64,000 nt of DNA, from positions 1,026,486 to 1,090,485 of the forward strand of contig JAYKAV010003166.1 in the NCBI GenBank assembly GCA_035582835.1, given 5' to 3'. Under the pieces are notes generated by a model. It saw only the letters and a program-made list of their open reading frames with translations. It was not told the origin of the DNA and did no database searches. The position numbers were made by a program, and so were the translations under genes. Below are positions 1 to 13,900 of the stretch, in pieces; position 1 is the first letter of the stretch, and the number at the start of each line of letters is the position of its first letter. The DNA is from Phoebastria nigripes. Lineage: Eukaryota > Chordata > Aves > Procellariiformes > Diomedeidae.

Positions 1-2805
1 TATCCGCAAAAGCAGGAAAGAGTGAAGTCAAAACCTTTTAGTCTCCCCCATTCCCAGCCCCCAAATAAATCCATGCGCAAAGGAGGGGAACTGGTTATTC
101 TTGTTCATCAGAGCCTGACTTACTCAAGAAGAAATAATGATATTACATTACACAGTGTATATACCATCAGCATAGTACTAAAACATATTTTGGCGCTGAG
201 GGAAAAGGAGAGCAGGAAGGGTCAAGGAGGAATTAAGAGCATTTTGGTATTTTTCCACCTCCTCTAAATAATATTGTAGAACAGGAACAGAAGAGAACCA
301 TGAGACTTTTCCAGCTATTTTACCCTACAAGACACCAGTTCCCAAGTCCCTTTCCCTACCGATCTGCCCAACTATCTCATGTACATACGGGAGAAGGCGT
401 GAGCTCTGCTTTGCCTAAAGGAAGGAGTACTATGTCTCTATACTAAAAGGGCTGGATTACCAAGCTGGCAAGCAGCTTTTTCTCAGAGAAGTCATATGCA
501 TAAGACAGACAGAAAGCAGCACAGCTACGTGTGTATATGTACGTGAACCAAGTACCTTGAAAAACAATAGTTACTGTTAAGAAATTTCTATTTTCCTGAC
601 ACATGGACATACACTATCACAACATGGGTGACTCCAAAAAGTTGCCCTTGTACTATAAAATCCACCTGGGCAACAATCTCTGAAAACACGACTGAAGAAT
701 TCACTTTGTCAAGTGCTACATTGGCTGCTGGCCCGTGAGATCTCTAATTATACAGTATCTGGGAAAATATGGATGAAGTTCTTGACAGCCACACAAAAGA
801 CATAACACACTGACATTTTTTTTAGTGATATTACCCAAATTGCTTGGACTTGATGGCATATGGATGACTCACAAGAGGAGGCTTCATGGCAGTCCTTAAT
901 GACTATATCATTGCTTAGAGATTATTTTCACACAAAAGCTGGAACATTCAGAAATGCTTATGAGCACTCAATTAAGTCTTTGTTTAAGACAATTTTCAAT
1001 AGTTCTGGACCAGTAAGCATCACCATCCCGACATCAAGAGCATGAGTAACATATAGACCACAGCAGGACGCACAAGACTAAAAAATGAAAACTGGAGATT
1101 AATCCCAATTAAAAGGGCATGACCCCACATTGCAATGTGAAAGCACTTATTTAGGGTTATACCTAACACTTTCCAAGAGATCAATAGCTCAAAGTAACGC
1201 TTTCAACACTAGGAAGCCTCCTCTTGGTAGCAGTAGAGTGCTACTCAACAGCAGAACCTCCTTCTGCAACCAAACATTCCCTTTATTGATACACATTTGG
1301 TCTATGTCCTTTTGCACTGGACGTAACTGGCACCCAGAAGCAGTCAGGATAGGCAGGAGTTACAGAATGAGCAAATTGGTGCTGAGAAGCTACAACAAAT
1401 AACAGTAGCTCAAAGGACAACGAAGATCTGCATCACCAAAAGATGGTGACCCTGGCTTTGATTCACCAGAATTAAGTACCTTCACTAGCTTCATCTTTTG
1501 CTGAAGAGATGTCCAGAGACAGAATGTGCACTTCCACCCTCGACCATTCCTGATGATTCCCGAAAGTATTTAGGAGATGCCACACCCCGGGTGCCAAGGT
1601 GTCATGCTGTAGAAGCTACTATTGTAAGAGAGTACCCAATTGCATTGCATGGACCCCACACAGGCGCCAGCTTCAAAATCCCTCCATAGTGAAAACTGAG
1701 GCTCAGCTGACAGTCTGCTGGTTACAAGCATGGGATGGACAAGGCAGCATCACCAGTGCTAAAATATGCACTGCAGGTACCAGAAAAAACTGACAGCTAG
1801 GAGGCAAAGGGCTGCCAAGGATGAAGAAATCAATACATGCTTATGGTGATGTGTTTTGGCTTGCAGTGGAAAAATTGATACAGGCATTAAAAACTCAGTG
1901 CCAAGGTGAAAATTACTCTCACTCNATGAGTCTCAGTGACAAGGTACGGACTCAAGAGGACTTGCTTTTGCTACTAAAAAAGAGAAGGAAACAGGATGGA
2001 TGCGACAAAGATGGACTTCATAGGGAAACAGTCTCTGTCCAAAGTCTGTCAGTGCCGTAAGGTCCAACTGCAATGACTTGAACTATTCTCTGCAGCTGCT
2101 TCAGGACTCCCAGGTCATTGGTGACCACAGCCTTCAGTCTCCTACAGAGCAAGAAAGAGTTACAGGAGGAGCACCTCCACGAACTCATCCCTACGGCAAG
2201 ATACACAGCACAAAGGCTGGAATCCTGCTCTCACAAACTGAACAATGGGGAAAAATAGAAGTCACTGACATAAAAAATAATCAAGAAAAACCAAGCTATG
2301 ATGCAGAATAGAGCGCACTCCATCTCACAAGATGCTAGAGAGGAACTGGAACAGTAGCATCCTCATTCCGCCTTGTAAGCTCACATGGAAAATGAGCAAT
2401 AACAGTGTATAAGCACACCCAACTTCTAGTAGTTCAGGAGAAATATTCTTCAGTCTCAAGTGACTCACGTAAGTACATGTTCACTAGGAACGCACAAATG
2501 GGCTCTCATTCAAAGAAAGTACCCTGAAGAGTTAGTTTCTTCAATGCAGAATTTTTCTATTTAATTGCTTCTTGGTCATTTAACCTCCAGCTTTATAGCT
2601 CAAAAAGGAGAAAAATCATGGTGCGTTTGTTGAAATTTTTGCCTCAAGAAACAGACATTAGACCCTGCAATGTATTTACGTGGGGAAATACACCTAGCCA
2701 TGACTTCGTCACATCCCCTCATATTCATTTCCATTAGGTAGCAAAGAATTGGATTACAAAAGATCCAAATCTAATAACAGAGAAACACCTTCATCATAAG
2801 TTCCC

Positions 2806-2822
2806 TTTTTTTTTTTTTTTTT
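2806..2822 (+). repeat. T17 homopolymer
   Basis: Uninterrupted T run with no recognisable transposon attached. Confidence 0.9.
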
Positions 2823-4814
2823 ACAACTATATTATCCTAAATCTGTAGATATTAAAAGTGAAAGGAAGTGGTGATCTCTGTGAAAAAAATGGCTTAACAG
2901 AATTGACCTCACTGAAAGATCTTATTTACCAGGATGCTCATTAAATGATCTAAAGCTATTTATATAAAAATGAAGTCTCCAAACGGCCCTAATATGGTAG
3001 ACGACAATATATATGCATTTAAAGTAATAGTTTGCTGTCACATATTTCAAATGCATAACCTTAGCTAAAAAAAAACCCACACACAAAAAAAAAAAACCCA
3101 CAGCACTCCCCTGAATAGAAAAAAGAAATTATGAGTGAAGATCCAGCCATTACACAAAGAAGGTTTTCCTGGTATTGACTTGCCATGTATTTCATATAAT
3201 CACCATTTTACATTTGCTTTAAACTTCTGCCTCTAAACTGCTCCAGCCTTTGACCGCTCACTCCTATCCCAAAATACGTTCCCTTCCTTGCTCAAGNACT
3301 CAGACTGTTCTTACATGACAGGAATCACCAGACGGGTGCAGGTCAAAATTAACTACTAATTTTCCATATAAATTTCAACCCAATGAATGGCCTAGTTCAG
3401 CTCAGTCTGTTTGCCCCAGAGATGCTTTATGATTGCAGCATTGTGCCTCCACATTTGTGAAACCTCAGTATATGTCGTTACCTTAGGTTTTGACTAACTT
3501 GGAAAAAAAAGAGCAGATTAAGAAAAGACCCACAAAACAGTGGTGTAGCACACTCCTTTCACCAAATGCAGGGGAGAGAAAGAACCCTGACACCCAGTTG
3601 CTAAGCACTCCAGCAAAGACATATGAACATGCCTTTGTAAAGCCTGCGAGGTGAATCAATCTTTAATAACTTACAAAGGCCCCTAATTAGAGGTTTGAAA
3701 ATGTTTCATGTCCCCGTTAAGCCCCGCTAGTAGAGAACGGTCAAAGATCAATTTAATATCTGCAAGCATGCAGAAGGAGAAAATTGCAGCTATGTCACCT
3801 TTGAGTTAGATTGTCTAGAGTACGCTCTAATCAATAGGGAAGGCATTCAAGTTGAATTTCTGAGAAAGGAAAAACTAATTGATTTGTCATACTACTTCAT
3901 TTGGAATTACACAACCTATACAAAATACTAAGTTCCCTTGGGTGGACTTGACAACGCTCCTCAGTTACCACCTTACAGGCTCTCCGCCTTCCTCAACAAC
4001 TTGTGAACATCTGCTGTTTGGTTTGTAGCTATTGCAGGTTTTAGAACATGGGAGGATAAAACAAAGCATCAAGGTGTGCTGGATACTTGATAAAAAGATC
4101 CAGATCCTTCTCAGACTTAAAAAAATAAACAAACAAGCAAGCCTATAAACCCCCACCAAGAAAAAAACCACATCCCTACACCCCAGAGAACTGTGCAAGC
4201 ACCAACACTGTGAAATCTTTCTAAAGATTACTTGGCCCTCAAATTACCAGTGGAACTTTTATGCTAAAGAAGAAACACCAATACAGAGCTTACTTTGAAG
4301 TAGGCAAAAAGGAATAAATATTGCCAATGGGAAAGACAAAAGCTGTGTCTAAAAGCAAAAGGGTACTTCATGATACTCAGCATCTGACAGGTCATAAAAT
4401 CGTATTTACATACTGGATGATTTTTACATACTATTCCTTTCTCTTGCCGTTTTCAAAGGCTGCCTTGCAGGGTATCAGAAAAACTTCCCTGGCCCTGCTG
4501 CCTCAGCTCTTGTTAAGACGATGCAGCACACAGCTGGCCCTCACTGATGCAAGGGAGCCCCGTGCCACCGGAGCGGCTCGGGTGCTGCCCCCGGCACCGC
4601 AGCTCCTTCGGTGCAAAGTCACTCCCGGTAGACTCCATCCAGTAGACCGGTACCTTTGTCCCATTGGTTTCTAATCACACAACAGATCCCAGCTTCACGT
4701 TGAACTGAAGCAGAAACAGCTATTGAAACAATTCCATTGTTTTAAGGTTTTCCAGATACCTCTATTAAAATACAAGAGCTAGAAGGCAACAAAATCCAAA
4801 GATGGAACCCACCA

Positions 4815-4829
4815 ACACACACACACACA
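4815..4829 (+). repeat. (AC)7 microsatellite
   Basis: Short perfect AC run followed by TATA-rich sequence. Confidence 0.85.
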
Positions 4830-7800
4830 AATATCTCTATATATTTTTAAATAAATCTAGTACTATGTTAATATGCTCTATGAGGAGATAAGATTTTAAG
4901 TGCATCCTTTGCTATAAACTATTTTGAAAAACACTGGGTTGATCAATTGTATCTTGATTACTTAGAAGTGCAGAAGAGGAAAGGTTAACCTTCATCAGCC
5001 TGCCTGTCACAAACACCTCCCAGCCCTGATTAATGGGCAACCTTGATAAATCTATAGTCTATACCATTAGTCTCCTGCTCAAAAGCCAGCTCTGGAGATA
5101 GCTCATGAGTATGATGCACAATGATTACAGACAACAATAATTCGACATCTGTTCTCTACTGCACAAGTCCAACCCGCAATGATTAATGTCACAGGAATGT
5201 GCAGTGAGAATAAAATATTAATCTTGATAAAAGGATGCTCAGGAGGCATTATCAACTTATGAGCATCCAAGCAAAGACTTCAAATGAAACACTGACACAA
5301 GAACTACGCTGAAGCTAAATACACGCAATAAATTTTTGTCAATTTAAAAACATTTCATTTGGAGGGACACTGACAAATGCATTTCTTTATTTTATGGTTC
5401 ATTTAGTTAACGTGGCCAAAAAAATAAAACCTATGCTTAGTAACCTCGCTTCCGCTACACAGCATGGAGACAAAGATTGTAATTTCAGTCATAATTAAAC
5501 AATAAGAACTCTTATAAATGCTATATGCTGTCTACTAATATTTAATAGACTAACAATTTCCTAATGGAGAAATCACTAGATTTCCTAACTACCTAAGAAT
5601 ACAGCAGCTACACAGCTCACTTGGTAATTAGCTGGAAGTCATTTGTAAAACAAAGCAACAGAGAATACAAACAACTCTATGGGACAAAACAAATCAGATA
5701 AATCACTATTTACATTAAACCAAAATTTTGAAGTTTGCAAGGATAAGACACTTCATTTAACTACCAACCACAAGTACTTACACATTTAGAACTGCAAACA
5801 TGCATTAGGTTATTATAAAACTGTTCCACACGAATTTTTAAATTCATACTTATATTTGGACATACTCTTACAGAAGACTTTCACAACACAGAATTGTTTC
5901 AGGTGCTAATCTAAAGAAATGCTTCCTCTATTTCGGGGTTTGAGGTGGGGGGTTTTTGGAGGGGAGAGGGACATGAAAGGAAGAAGAGATGCAGGGTTGG
6001 TCTCAATCAAAAGTTTGTGCTTTAAAAAAGATGCTCTAAAAAAGATTTTGTGTGCACCGTAACAGATCTATGTAAATTATTGTGGTAGGGGTACTAAATG
6101 TTACTTATTTATACATGCCTTTACTTCTATATGGTTATATATAGTTATTTTTATATAATTATTATATCTTCATATTTATCTTATGTTTAAAGATAGATAC
6201 ATAAAATATTATGTATGTATGGCATATGTAAGGACATATTGATATACTTATGTCCTCACTGAGCAAGATGTATACATATTTGTCTAAACTAGTACATTTA
6301 AGGCTCTATTCAATTCTCAAAATCAAATAACTTGCTGAATCAGGATGTTAATCACTGACAATTTAAAATGCTTTACCGCATGCAAAAAGCTGCATGCCAG
6401 TTAGCACAGATGAACACTGGGGTGTTCAAAGACCCTACAGAAGCATCCAGCCCCTATGCAAAGGACTTCTGCCCAATAATTTCNTTCTCTACAAAAAATC
6501 AGGGAGTGGGACAGAGTCAAATGAACTCCTCCAAAGCACAGACTGCCAACCTCCCTGTTCACAACTATCCTTTGTCCTGCTGATATCACTACCTGGGCAA
6601 CATATACACACAGAAATGAGATAAATCATCCATAGAGAGTATGGGAAAACACGGCAGTTTAGCTGTTGAAAAAAAACTCCTAAAGGGTACACTCTTAGAT
6701 CATCGCTGTGATTTAGCCCTTGGAAATAGTTGTGCTAAGCACTGTGGAGAACTTCTGCAGCAGCCATGACCAATGATCTTTTCAATGACCTTCCAGGAAG
6801 CGTTTCCTCACATAAGAAAGGGAACAAAGACTAAACCAATGTATAACACAGGTCTACTGTGTGAACAGAAGAAGAGCAATTGAACATCATCACGTTAGGG
6901 ATTATTTTCCATGCTCGAGAAAAACAAGATGCAACCTTATGCTTTTCCAGAAGAAAATTCACATTTATTCTGCCAAAGCCATAATAGATTATTGATACAA
7001 ACGTGGAGGGGATAAAAGGCAGATCATCTCAGATGTGCAAAACAGGCTTTGAACTCAATGAATATAACCCCTGAAAATGGGCAGAAACAGCTGTCTTCAT
7101 GTTAGCAGGGAATCAACAACAAAATCTTTTCTTCATAGTCATANTTGAATATTTGTTGTTTCAAGGACAGAAACTAGAAGCATGAAGATCTGATACAGAT
7201 TTAGTCTCTACAGAGAGATGATTTCTACTCGTTGGCCTCTGTAAATAACCACAAGCTTGGAAAAATATGCTCCTTGAAGTCACCTAGCCATTGTTCTCCT
7301 GTCAAATACATATATACAAATACACACACACACTCTGCTTAACATTGCTTTGACTGACTAGCTACATACTGATTTTTCTTTTTCCCTTTGGTACTAGAGC
7401 TCCATTATGAGCCACTGTTAGGACAAAAGCACCAAAACCTAAGGAATGTACAGGGTTTTCCTGCCAGGGCTGAAGAAAACTTACTAAAAATCAGCACAAG
7501 TTCTGCAAAGAAGAAAAGTTACCTTGAATTTCAGGAGGAAACATATAAATGGCACATGACATAACTAGAAGAGAAGTGAACAAATTTTAAAACTGTATTT
7601 TACATCCTTTTTAAAAGACATACAAACCACAACACCATAGTACATTCTCATCCAAGGTCCCAAATTCTTCAGATTTCATAAAGACCACTGAACCATCCAT
7701 CACTCAACATCGTACTTCAAGCACAATGCTTTAGCAAACCATTTCACACACCCACCTCTCTCACCCCAAAATCCTTCAAGCTTCACAAATTCATGTATTT

Positions 7801-9607
7801 TGAATTTTAATTCCTCTGGAGACACAAATAAATCTTCCTTGACCACTCAAAGCACAGAATTAGAGCATTTTTCTCCAACAGAAANACACTGATGAAATGC
7901 TGTTTGATTTTCTGTACATTTTACAGCTTTCCGTCAATTCCACAATCCTGTACTGCATATTGCTTTTAGAAAAGAAAATCTCATTTCTGCAATATGATAC
8001 AGGATTAGTTGGATACTTATACGAAAGTATTGCCTATCAGTTAAAAATTATTGAATCAATGAGGAGGAGGAGAGGCAGTCAAACTGTGTTTTAGTAATAA
8101 GAACTCAAACCCACAGAGCAAGGGAAAAAACAACAAAAAAAAAATCTAAATTTAACAAAGGCTGTGAATAGGGGTTTAATTTATTTTCAAGTGAATTTTA
8201 GTGTTTATGAAAGGTTCCCAGCACAACTGGTTCTCCAGACACAAGCTTTACAGAGAATCACCAGTGGCAAGAGAAGCTTTTGAGATAATGCTTTGTTTAT
8301 CGACACACACAAAAAATACATACATACATGAGGTGACATATAACCATACAGAAGGGATGGCAGCACAGAGATCTGTACGCTAGTAGAGCCCACGGGAAGT
8401 GGCACAGCCACATCACTGCTGCACCAAGCTCTGTGAGTCCTCCTCAGTGCCAGGCTCCATCCTCTCGTGCACAGCTCTGCTCCAGTACACCTGAGCTGCG
8501 GTGGGGTGAAATGAGTGTCCCATGCAGTCAGACTGTGCCACACACGCCAAGTTGGGCAGCGCTAGCAGCATACGTGCCTTGAATTTCCATTGCAACTCAA
8601 CTGAAGCACGTCAGATTTAAGACATTCTTAACAGCCAGTGACATGAAAACCCCTGGTTAGGAGCCTCCTGATAAGATCCAAAAGCCATTAAGTAGTACTG
8701 TTCTGTCAACAAAACTGGACTGAGTTCAGATTAATGACCCTGCTATTAAAACCAATTCATTTAAATTTCTCAGGAGCTCTACAAGAGAATGATGTTGGAC
8801 TACATCATTCGCTGCAACCCAAACAGCTGAATTTGAGAGTTAGGTTTAAAAAACAAACCAGCCACACACAACTTCTCCTTCCACCTCTGAAAATGAAATT
8901 GGTTGAATAAGGGAAGTCAAAGATTAGTAGTAAATACACGATGTGCCCCTATTGCCTTCCTTAGGAGTGCTTTTTATAGTCATAATTTCTTCCTTTATCT
9001 GAGTTATCTCAATTTCCTCCTATCCAAGACAGTCAAGTATAATACCTTGTATTACTGACTTCTGCCCCAAAGACCTTGCAACCTAAAAGTAGCCAGGAGA
9101 AGGAAAAATTACTACACAGACAGCAAGCTAAGAATGAATGAAGGAAAGGAGTAACATTGATGTACGTATCTGAAAGAGCAAACATTAAAATGGTTTCAGA
9201 GAGACAAGCACCATTTTACCCAAGCCCCGACACCAGCAACTCCATCTGCATTCCTCCTTTTTATTCTTGCAAACCCTGCAATTCAGAATAAAATCATTTG
9301 ATGTGGCTCATAAGGGCTGAATAATTCCAAAAGAAGATCTCAATAGCGAAGATCAAGCTGAACTGCATTTGGACTTGCTGGTGCGGTACGTGGTGACATG
9401 GCTGGCAGACTCTGTTTTTCAGAGATTTATTCTTACTTCATCATCATCCATAACTGCAGGAAGTAAATTTACAACCTGTGTTACGCCTTGTCGCTCAGGT
9501 GAGACTGTAACTCTACTAAGGGCTTCCTTATGGAAAAGCTCTATCTCTTTCTTGAAAGGTTCAGAGTCTCCGGGTTCTCTATCTTCCAGTCTTAATTCTC
9601 ATTAGAC

Positions 9608-9624
9608 TTTTTTTTTTTTTTTTT
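9608..9624 (+). repeat. T17 homopolymer
   Basis: Uninterrupted T run; on the minus strand an A17 directly upstream of the 59-codon open stretch at 9419-9598. Confidence 0.9.
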
Positions 9625-10869
9625 ACCCAAAGTTTAAGGTTTAAACTTGCATGTAACATGCATCATGTAGACCAATAATTTTACCNGTACTTGCTATAAA
9701 TCATAAACTTGGAGAATAACCTCACTGCAAATTCAGTCTAAGTAAAAAGTGCCATCAAAATATAAAGCTCGTTCTTTGAACACCATTCTTCATTGCTACT
9801 TCTGCAAAATTAGGAAGAAAACTTCAAGCGGAAAGAAGTGGAAGGAGCAACAGTACTTAATTCCACAGTTGTCAGTACCAGATCCATGCAATACCCCACC
9901 TTCTAGCAGTGCCGCTGCGCTGCACCAGGCGCAAACGCACAGAGTTTTGTGAAATTAAGGAGCATAATAGATTGCAGCATAGATTGTGTTGGCTTNCTAC
10001 TTGTTTGCTAACTGGAAGAAAATAAAAGTTACTAGATCCAGCAAAAGTTACATAGCTGTGGTTAGACATTACCTGATCTGGTATAAGACCTGCCAGCACA
10101 AAGCCAATCCACCAAGAACATTTTTTAAACTGGAACCAGAAAAGTTTGTTTTATCAGCACGTTGCATCACACGGTCCCAGCATTTTTGATCTGACAGAAG
10201 AATCCTTTCAAATTTCCTTTATCATTGAACCATTGCCTATTTGCTCCCTCATTAACTTCTTCTGACAGCGCATAAACACTTAGTTTAGGTTAGTTTAACC
10301 TGCAGTCATCTAGAAAAAGAATAAAATGTTTCACCTCAAATGAAGAAATCTGTAAGACAAGTGCTTGAACTTACCTTTCACTGGCCCACTAATGTAAAAG
10401 GAGAAAATAAGAAAGCATGGATGAACNGCATACTCTAAAAGGTTTATATGTTGTTTTACTTCAGCTAGGGGACAGCTTAAACGGAGAGAATGATGCTTTG
10501 GAAAGAAAGGACATCGAAAACTTCTATTTTCTCCATAGAACTTCACTGAGCACAAAAGCTGAATTAATAGTTTTTGATAAAATACATCATAGTTAAAGTT
10601 GTAACACATGCCAATAACGCTGGATGCTTAGTGCCCTTTTAAATTAAAAATTACAAGTTTTTGCTTTCACTTCTTTATGATCTATAACCTGCAGTAAGTT
10701 TCAATTAGCATTTCCTCNCTTATTTTAAATCTTCTTGTTCTTGTAATGGAACAACCTTAATTGGTTACAACCTCCACTGCGTTCGGCAGCAAGGACAAAC
10801 CTTGCACTAGCAGAGGTCTGGAGACAATGAATAATGCAACAATTTAATGGTTGCAAAGCTCCTGCTTAC

Positions 10870-10976
10870 CGTGCTGCGTGAAGAGGTCACTGTGAACTAT
10901 TTCTATCAAGCAGTATAGCTTCTGGATTGTGAGCCGGCTCACAGGAACGTTTAGGATGAATTCAGTAAAGAGTTTG
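10870..10976 (-). CDS. DOCK1: DOCK1 exon, about residues 818-853, last exon in window
   Basis: Acceptor GTATGTAG. One base completes Ser, then [15 protein letters not shown] and [10 protein letters not shown], with one base of Asp before donor GTAAGC. The next family segment (expected to begin with a Cys-Arg-Glu-Ile stretch) was not found to the left, so its exon lies outside the window. Confidence 0.95.
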
Positions 10977-13900
10977 CTACATACAAAGGGACAAGTAAAA
11001 ATATATTAATCTCGCTCCAAAATACGTAAAAAACATCCAATAGCACAGAACAAGATAAACAACTACATACTTTTGGACAAGCAAGCTCATTTTTTTCCAG
11101 ATATAAAAGAGTTAGACAGGAATTTCAGAGAAATGTGAATTGTCTTTAATACATCTGTTTAGGTTTTTGTGTCTTTTCTTTTGCCCCCTCCCTTTTATCT
11201 CAGTTTTACACTCTTTTCCCATGTTTTATTTAAGGTTTTAGATTTCAAGTTTCAGTTGTCTGTGCTATTGCCTCTTTACTTCAATCATCACATACCCTTA
11301 ATGGAATAATACATGACCATATAAGCCAAAAATAAAAAAAAGTGATAATTCATGTTACAAGCTTTCAACAACAACAAAAAAAAAACAAAACCAGAAACAC
11401 ACACATTTTAGGATAAGGTATTATCACACTCATCAGCTGAGCTCCCACATAATACAGATTTTTAAAAGACTTTTCAATAATTTTGCATCGCTTCCTAAAA
11501 TCTTGGGGTTTTTTGTTTTTCCTATTAAAGCCTTCACTTCTAAGTATTATTCAATCTCAATTTAAATACTAAAGTGACTATTTAAATAAAGTAACAGAAA
11601 AACTGTAGTGTTCGGGGTAAAACAGGCCAAATCCTGGTATTTTGCATTTGGTATATTTTCCCAGTACTTTTGCTATCACATATCAAAATTATGCTTTAGT
11701 CCAGAAAGTCTACAAAGATGTACTCCCTAGGCTATAGGAAGCATAAGTGTACANGTAAAAACGTTTTCAGTACAGGCAAGCAGAAGCTAAATGCCAGGTT
11801 CCTCAGGCCATTGGAATGTTAGACTAAGATTATACTTACCTATTTTATTTCTACTTTATTTTTGTTTTCCTCATTTTGACACACCAGAACACAGAAACGA
11901 AAACAGACAATATATAGAAGGGTTTGTGCAATCAAATTAGATAAAAAAGGGTTTTTTTCAACTTAAANGCCTTGTAATAGCACTGTGAAAGAGAAACTGA
12001 TTTTTTTCTCTTTAAGTTAAAAGTTCTCCTGAAATACTAGTTTTGATTTGGTTTCTCTATTGCTTTTTTGTTCTAAAACATCTTCCTATTACCCTTTCTA
12101 TTTACTAACAACATTCCTGTGTTTATGAGCTACTGAAACGTCGATCCAGCAATACGGTTCACTGAACAAAACCAGTTATTATTTACATTAAATTTATACT
12201 TGAAAGAGTGAAGCATCAAGTATACAGCTGAAGAGTTTTGATGTCAGTTCCCTGATCNATAATTCTTGCTATCTCATTACACGGTTGTACTCAACAAGAC
12301 CGCAAAGTTTGTCAAGACATTTGTCAAACCTTGATGCCATACATGTTACTTTAAAAACAGACTATTTGTGTAGCCCTAAAAATATTTGCAAGGAAAAAAA
12401 AAGGTAATAAAACCAAAATGATAAAACATCTCAGGTGATCATATTTCATTGCCTCTGTATATATTTTTTTATATGTGTGTGTGTGTGTGTATATATATGT
12501 ATGTGTGTAAAATAAAGATCTCGATAAAGTTCACACTACACATTTCATTAACTCTACTCACCTCAGTTCTTTTGGATCGAATACTAATTTCACATCATTG
12601 ACAATAGCTGGCAAGTATTTAAGTGCTGCCCCCTAAAAAAATAAAAACAACAAATAAACAAGACTGAAACTCATATGTCTTTAAAGGTGATGCAAAGACT
12701 GCAAGAAGAGAATCACGCAAGAGTAGGTTGCTTTGGCTTAACTATTCTCTGTGGCTTCAGCTGAACCCCCGTGGCTTGCTCTTAGCATATTCTTTTGGTG
12801 GCGAGTTACCTAAACTGAAACTCAATGAAAACGAAACTTTTAGATTTAACAGATTTAAAAGAAGAAAGAGGCATGAAAGATTGGTAAGCTGGGAAAACTA
12901 ACAACTTACACCAAAATTAGAAACTTATAAGCTCCTTCCAACATGTCACAGAAACCTTTTGGTGTATCGGTACACAACACATAACTAAGTTATGTTCCTC
13001 TAATCACTTTTTCCCCAGCTTCTGTAGAGCTGGAGAAGCACCTTCTCATCCTCCTCCTCCTCAGCCATGCTAGTTGTTCAGNTTTAATTTTCCCTCCACT
13101 ACTTAAAAATGAAACAAAAATGCAGAATTGTCATTTTTCCCTGCAGTAAATTCTTGGTAGCCACTAATGAAACTGCAGTTCTTTCTAATTGCCCTTGAAC
13201 TTGCAGTTGTCACTCCATTTCACCATACATAACGAAAGGATTCGGAAGATACAAACAGACGTTTAATGTTTTAACTATTCATTGTAATTTTAACTAATTT
13301 TGTCTTTGCATTTCTTAGTAACAATTAGTAGTTATTTATTTATTTCTAGAGCAAACATTCTCTTACAGGCATCAAGAGCAAAAAATCCAGCAATTAAAAA
13401 TTACTGCCCAGCAATTTAATGCAATCGTGCCAGAATACACTTTGGGTTAGACAATAGTAAATGGACCTCTAGTAACACCACAGATAAAAATCACTTAGTC
13501 TACACGAACAGTAATTTCAATCAGATAAAGTTGGGGTTTTTTTCTTCATTTGCAAATGGATTTAAATGNCCTGTTTTGAATAATAGACGAGAAAGTGTTC
13601 TACCTAAGAAACCCTAAGGCAAAAGTCTTTGGTTTTATTCTTAACCTTATTAGCTCATACACACACACTATTTTTACTGAGGTTCCTCAAGTTCTTGTGT
13701 CCACTGAGCACCAGACTAGAAAAAGACACAGTAATTCAAATAGAAAGCACAACAGCCAGACTTATTTCGTTTACCTTTGCATTTTATTGATAATATCAAA
13801 CAGTTTGATTACAGATGTATTTTTGCCTCAAAAGGGGGAATGATTCTTTCCCCATACAAGGCATTTCTGTTTGTGGGTTTAATGCTTAAAATTTGCAGTT

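Larger units (their letters stand above)
1..10869 (-). other. DOCK1: DOCK1 intron, 5' part (at least 10.9 kb)
   Basis: Phase-1 intron that continues beyond the window. No sequence for the next expected DOCK1 segment was found on either strand. It holds a T17 tract (2806-2822), an (AC)7 run (4815-4829), a GC/CpG-rich patch (about 4480-4675), an AT-rich stretch (6100-6250), a T17 tract (9608-9624), and motif-rich stretches near 3.6-3.9 and 4.95-5.3 kb. In mammals INSYN2A lies antisense inside a DOCK1 intron, but no matching plus-strand coding sequence is seen here. Confidence 0.75.

Noticed and set aside
8780..8830. Possible CR1 3' end (TTGGACTACATCATTC...AACCCAAACAG)
   Set aside because: Only about 35 bases resemble CR1, with no recognisable body upstream and no terminal octamers.
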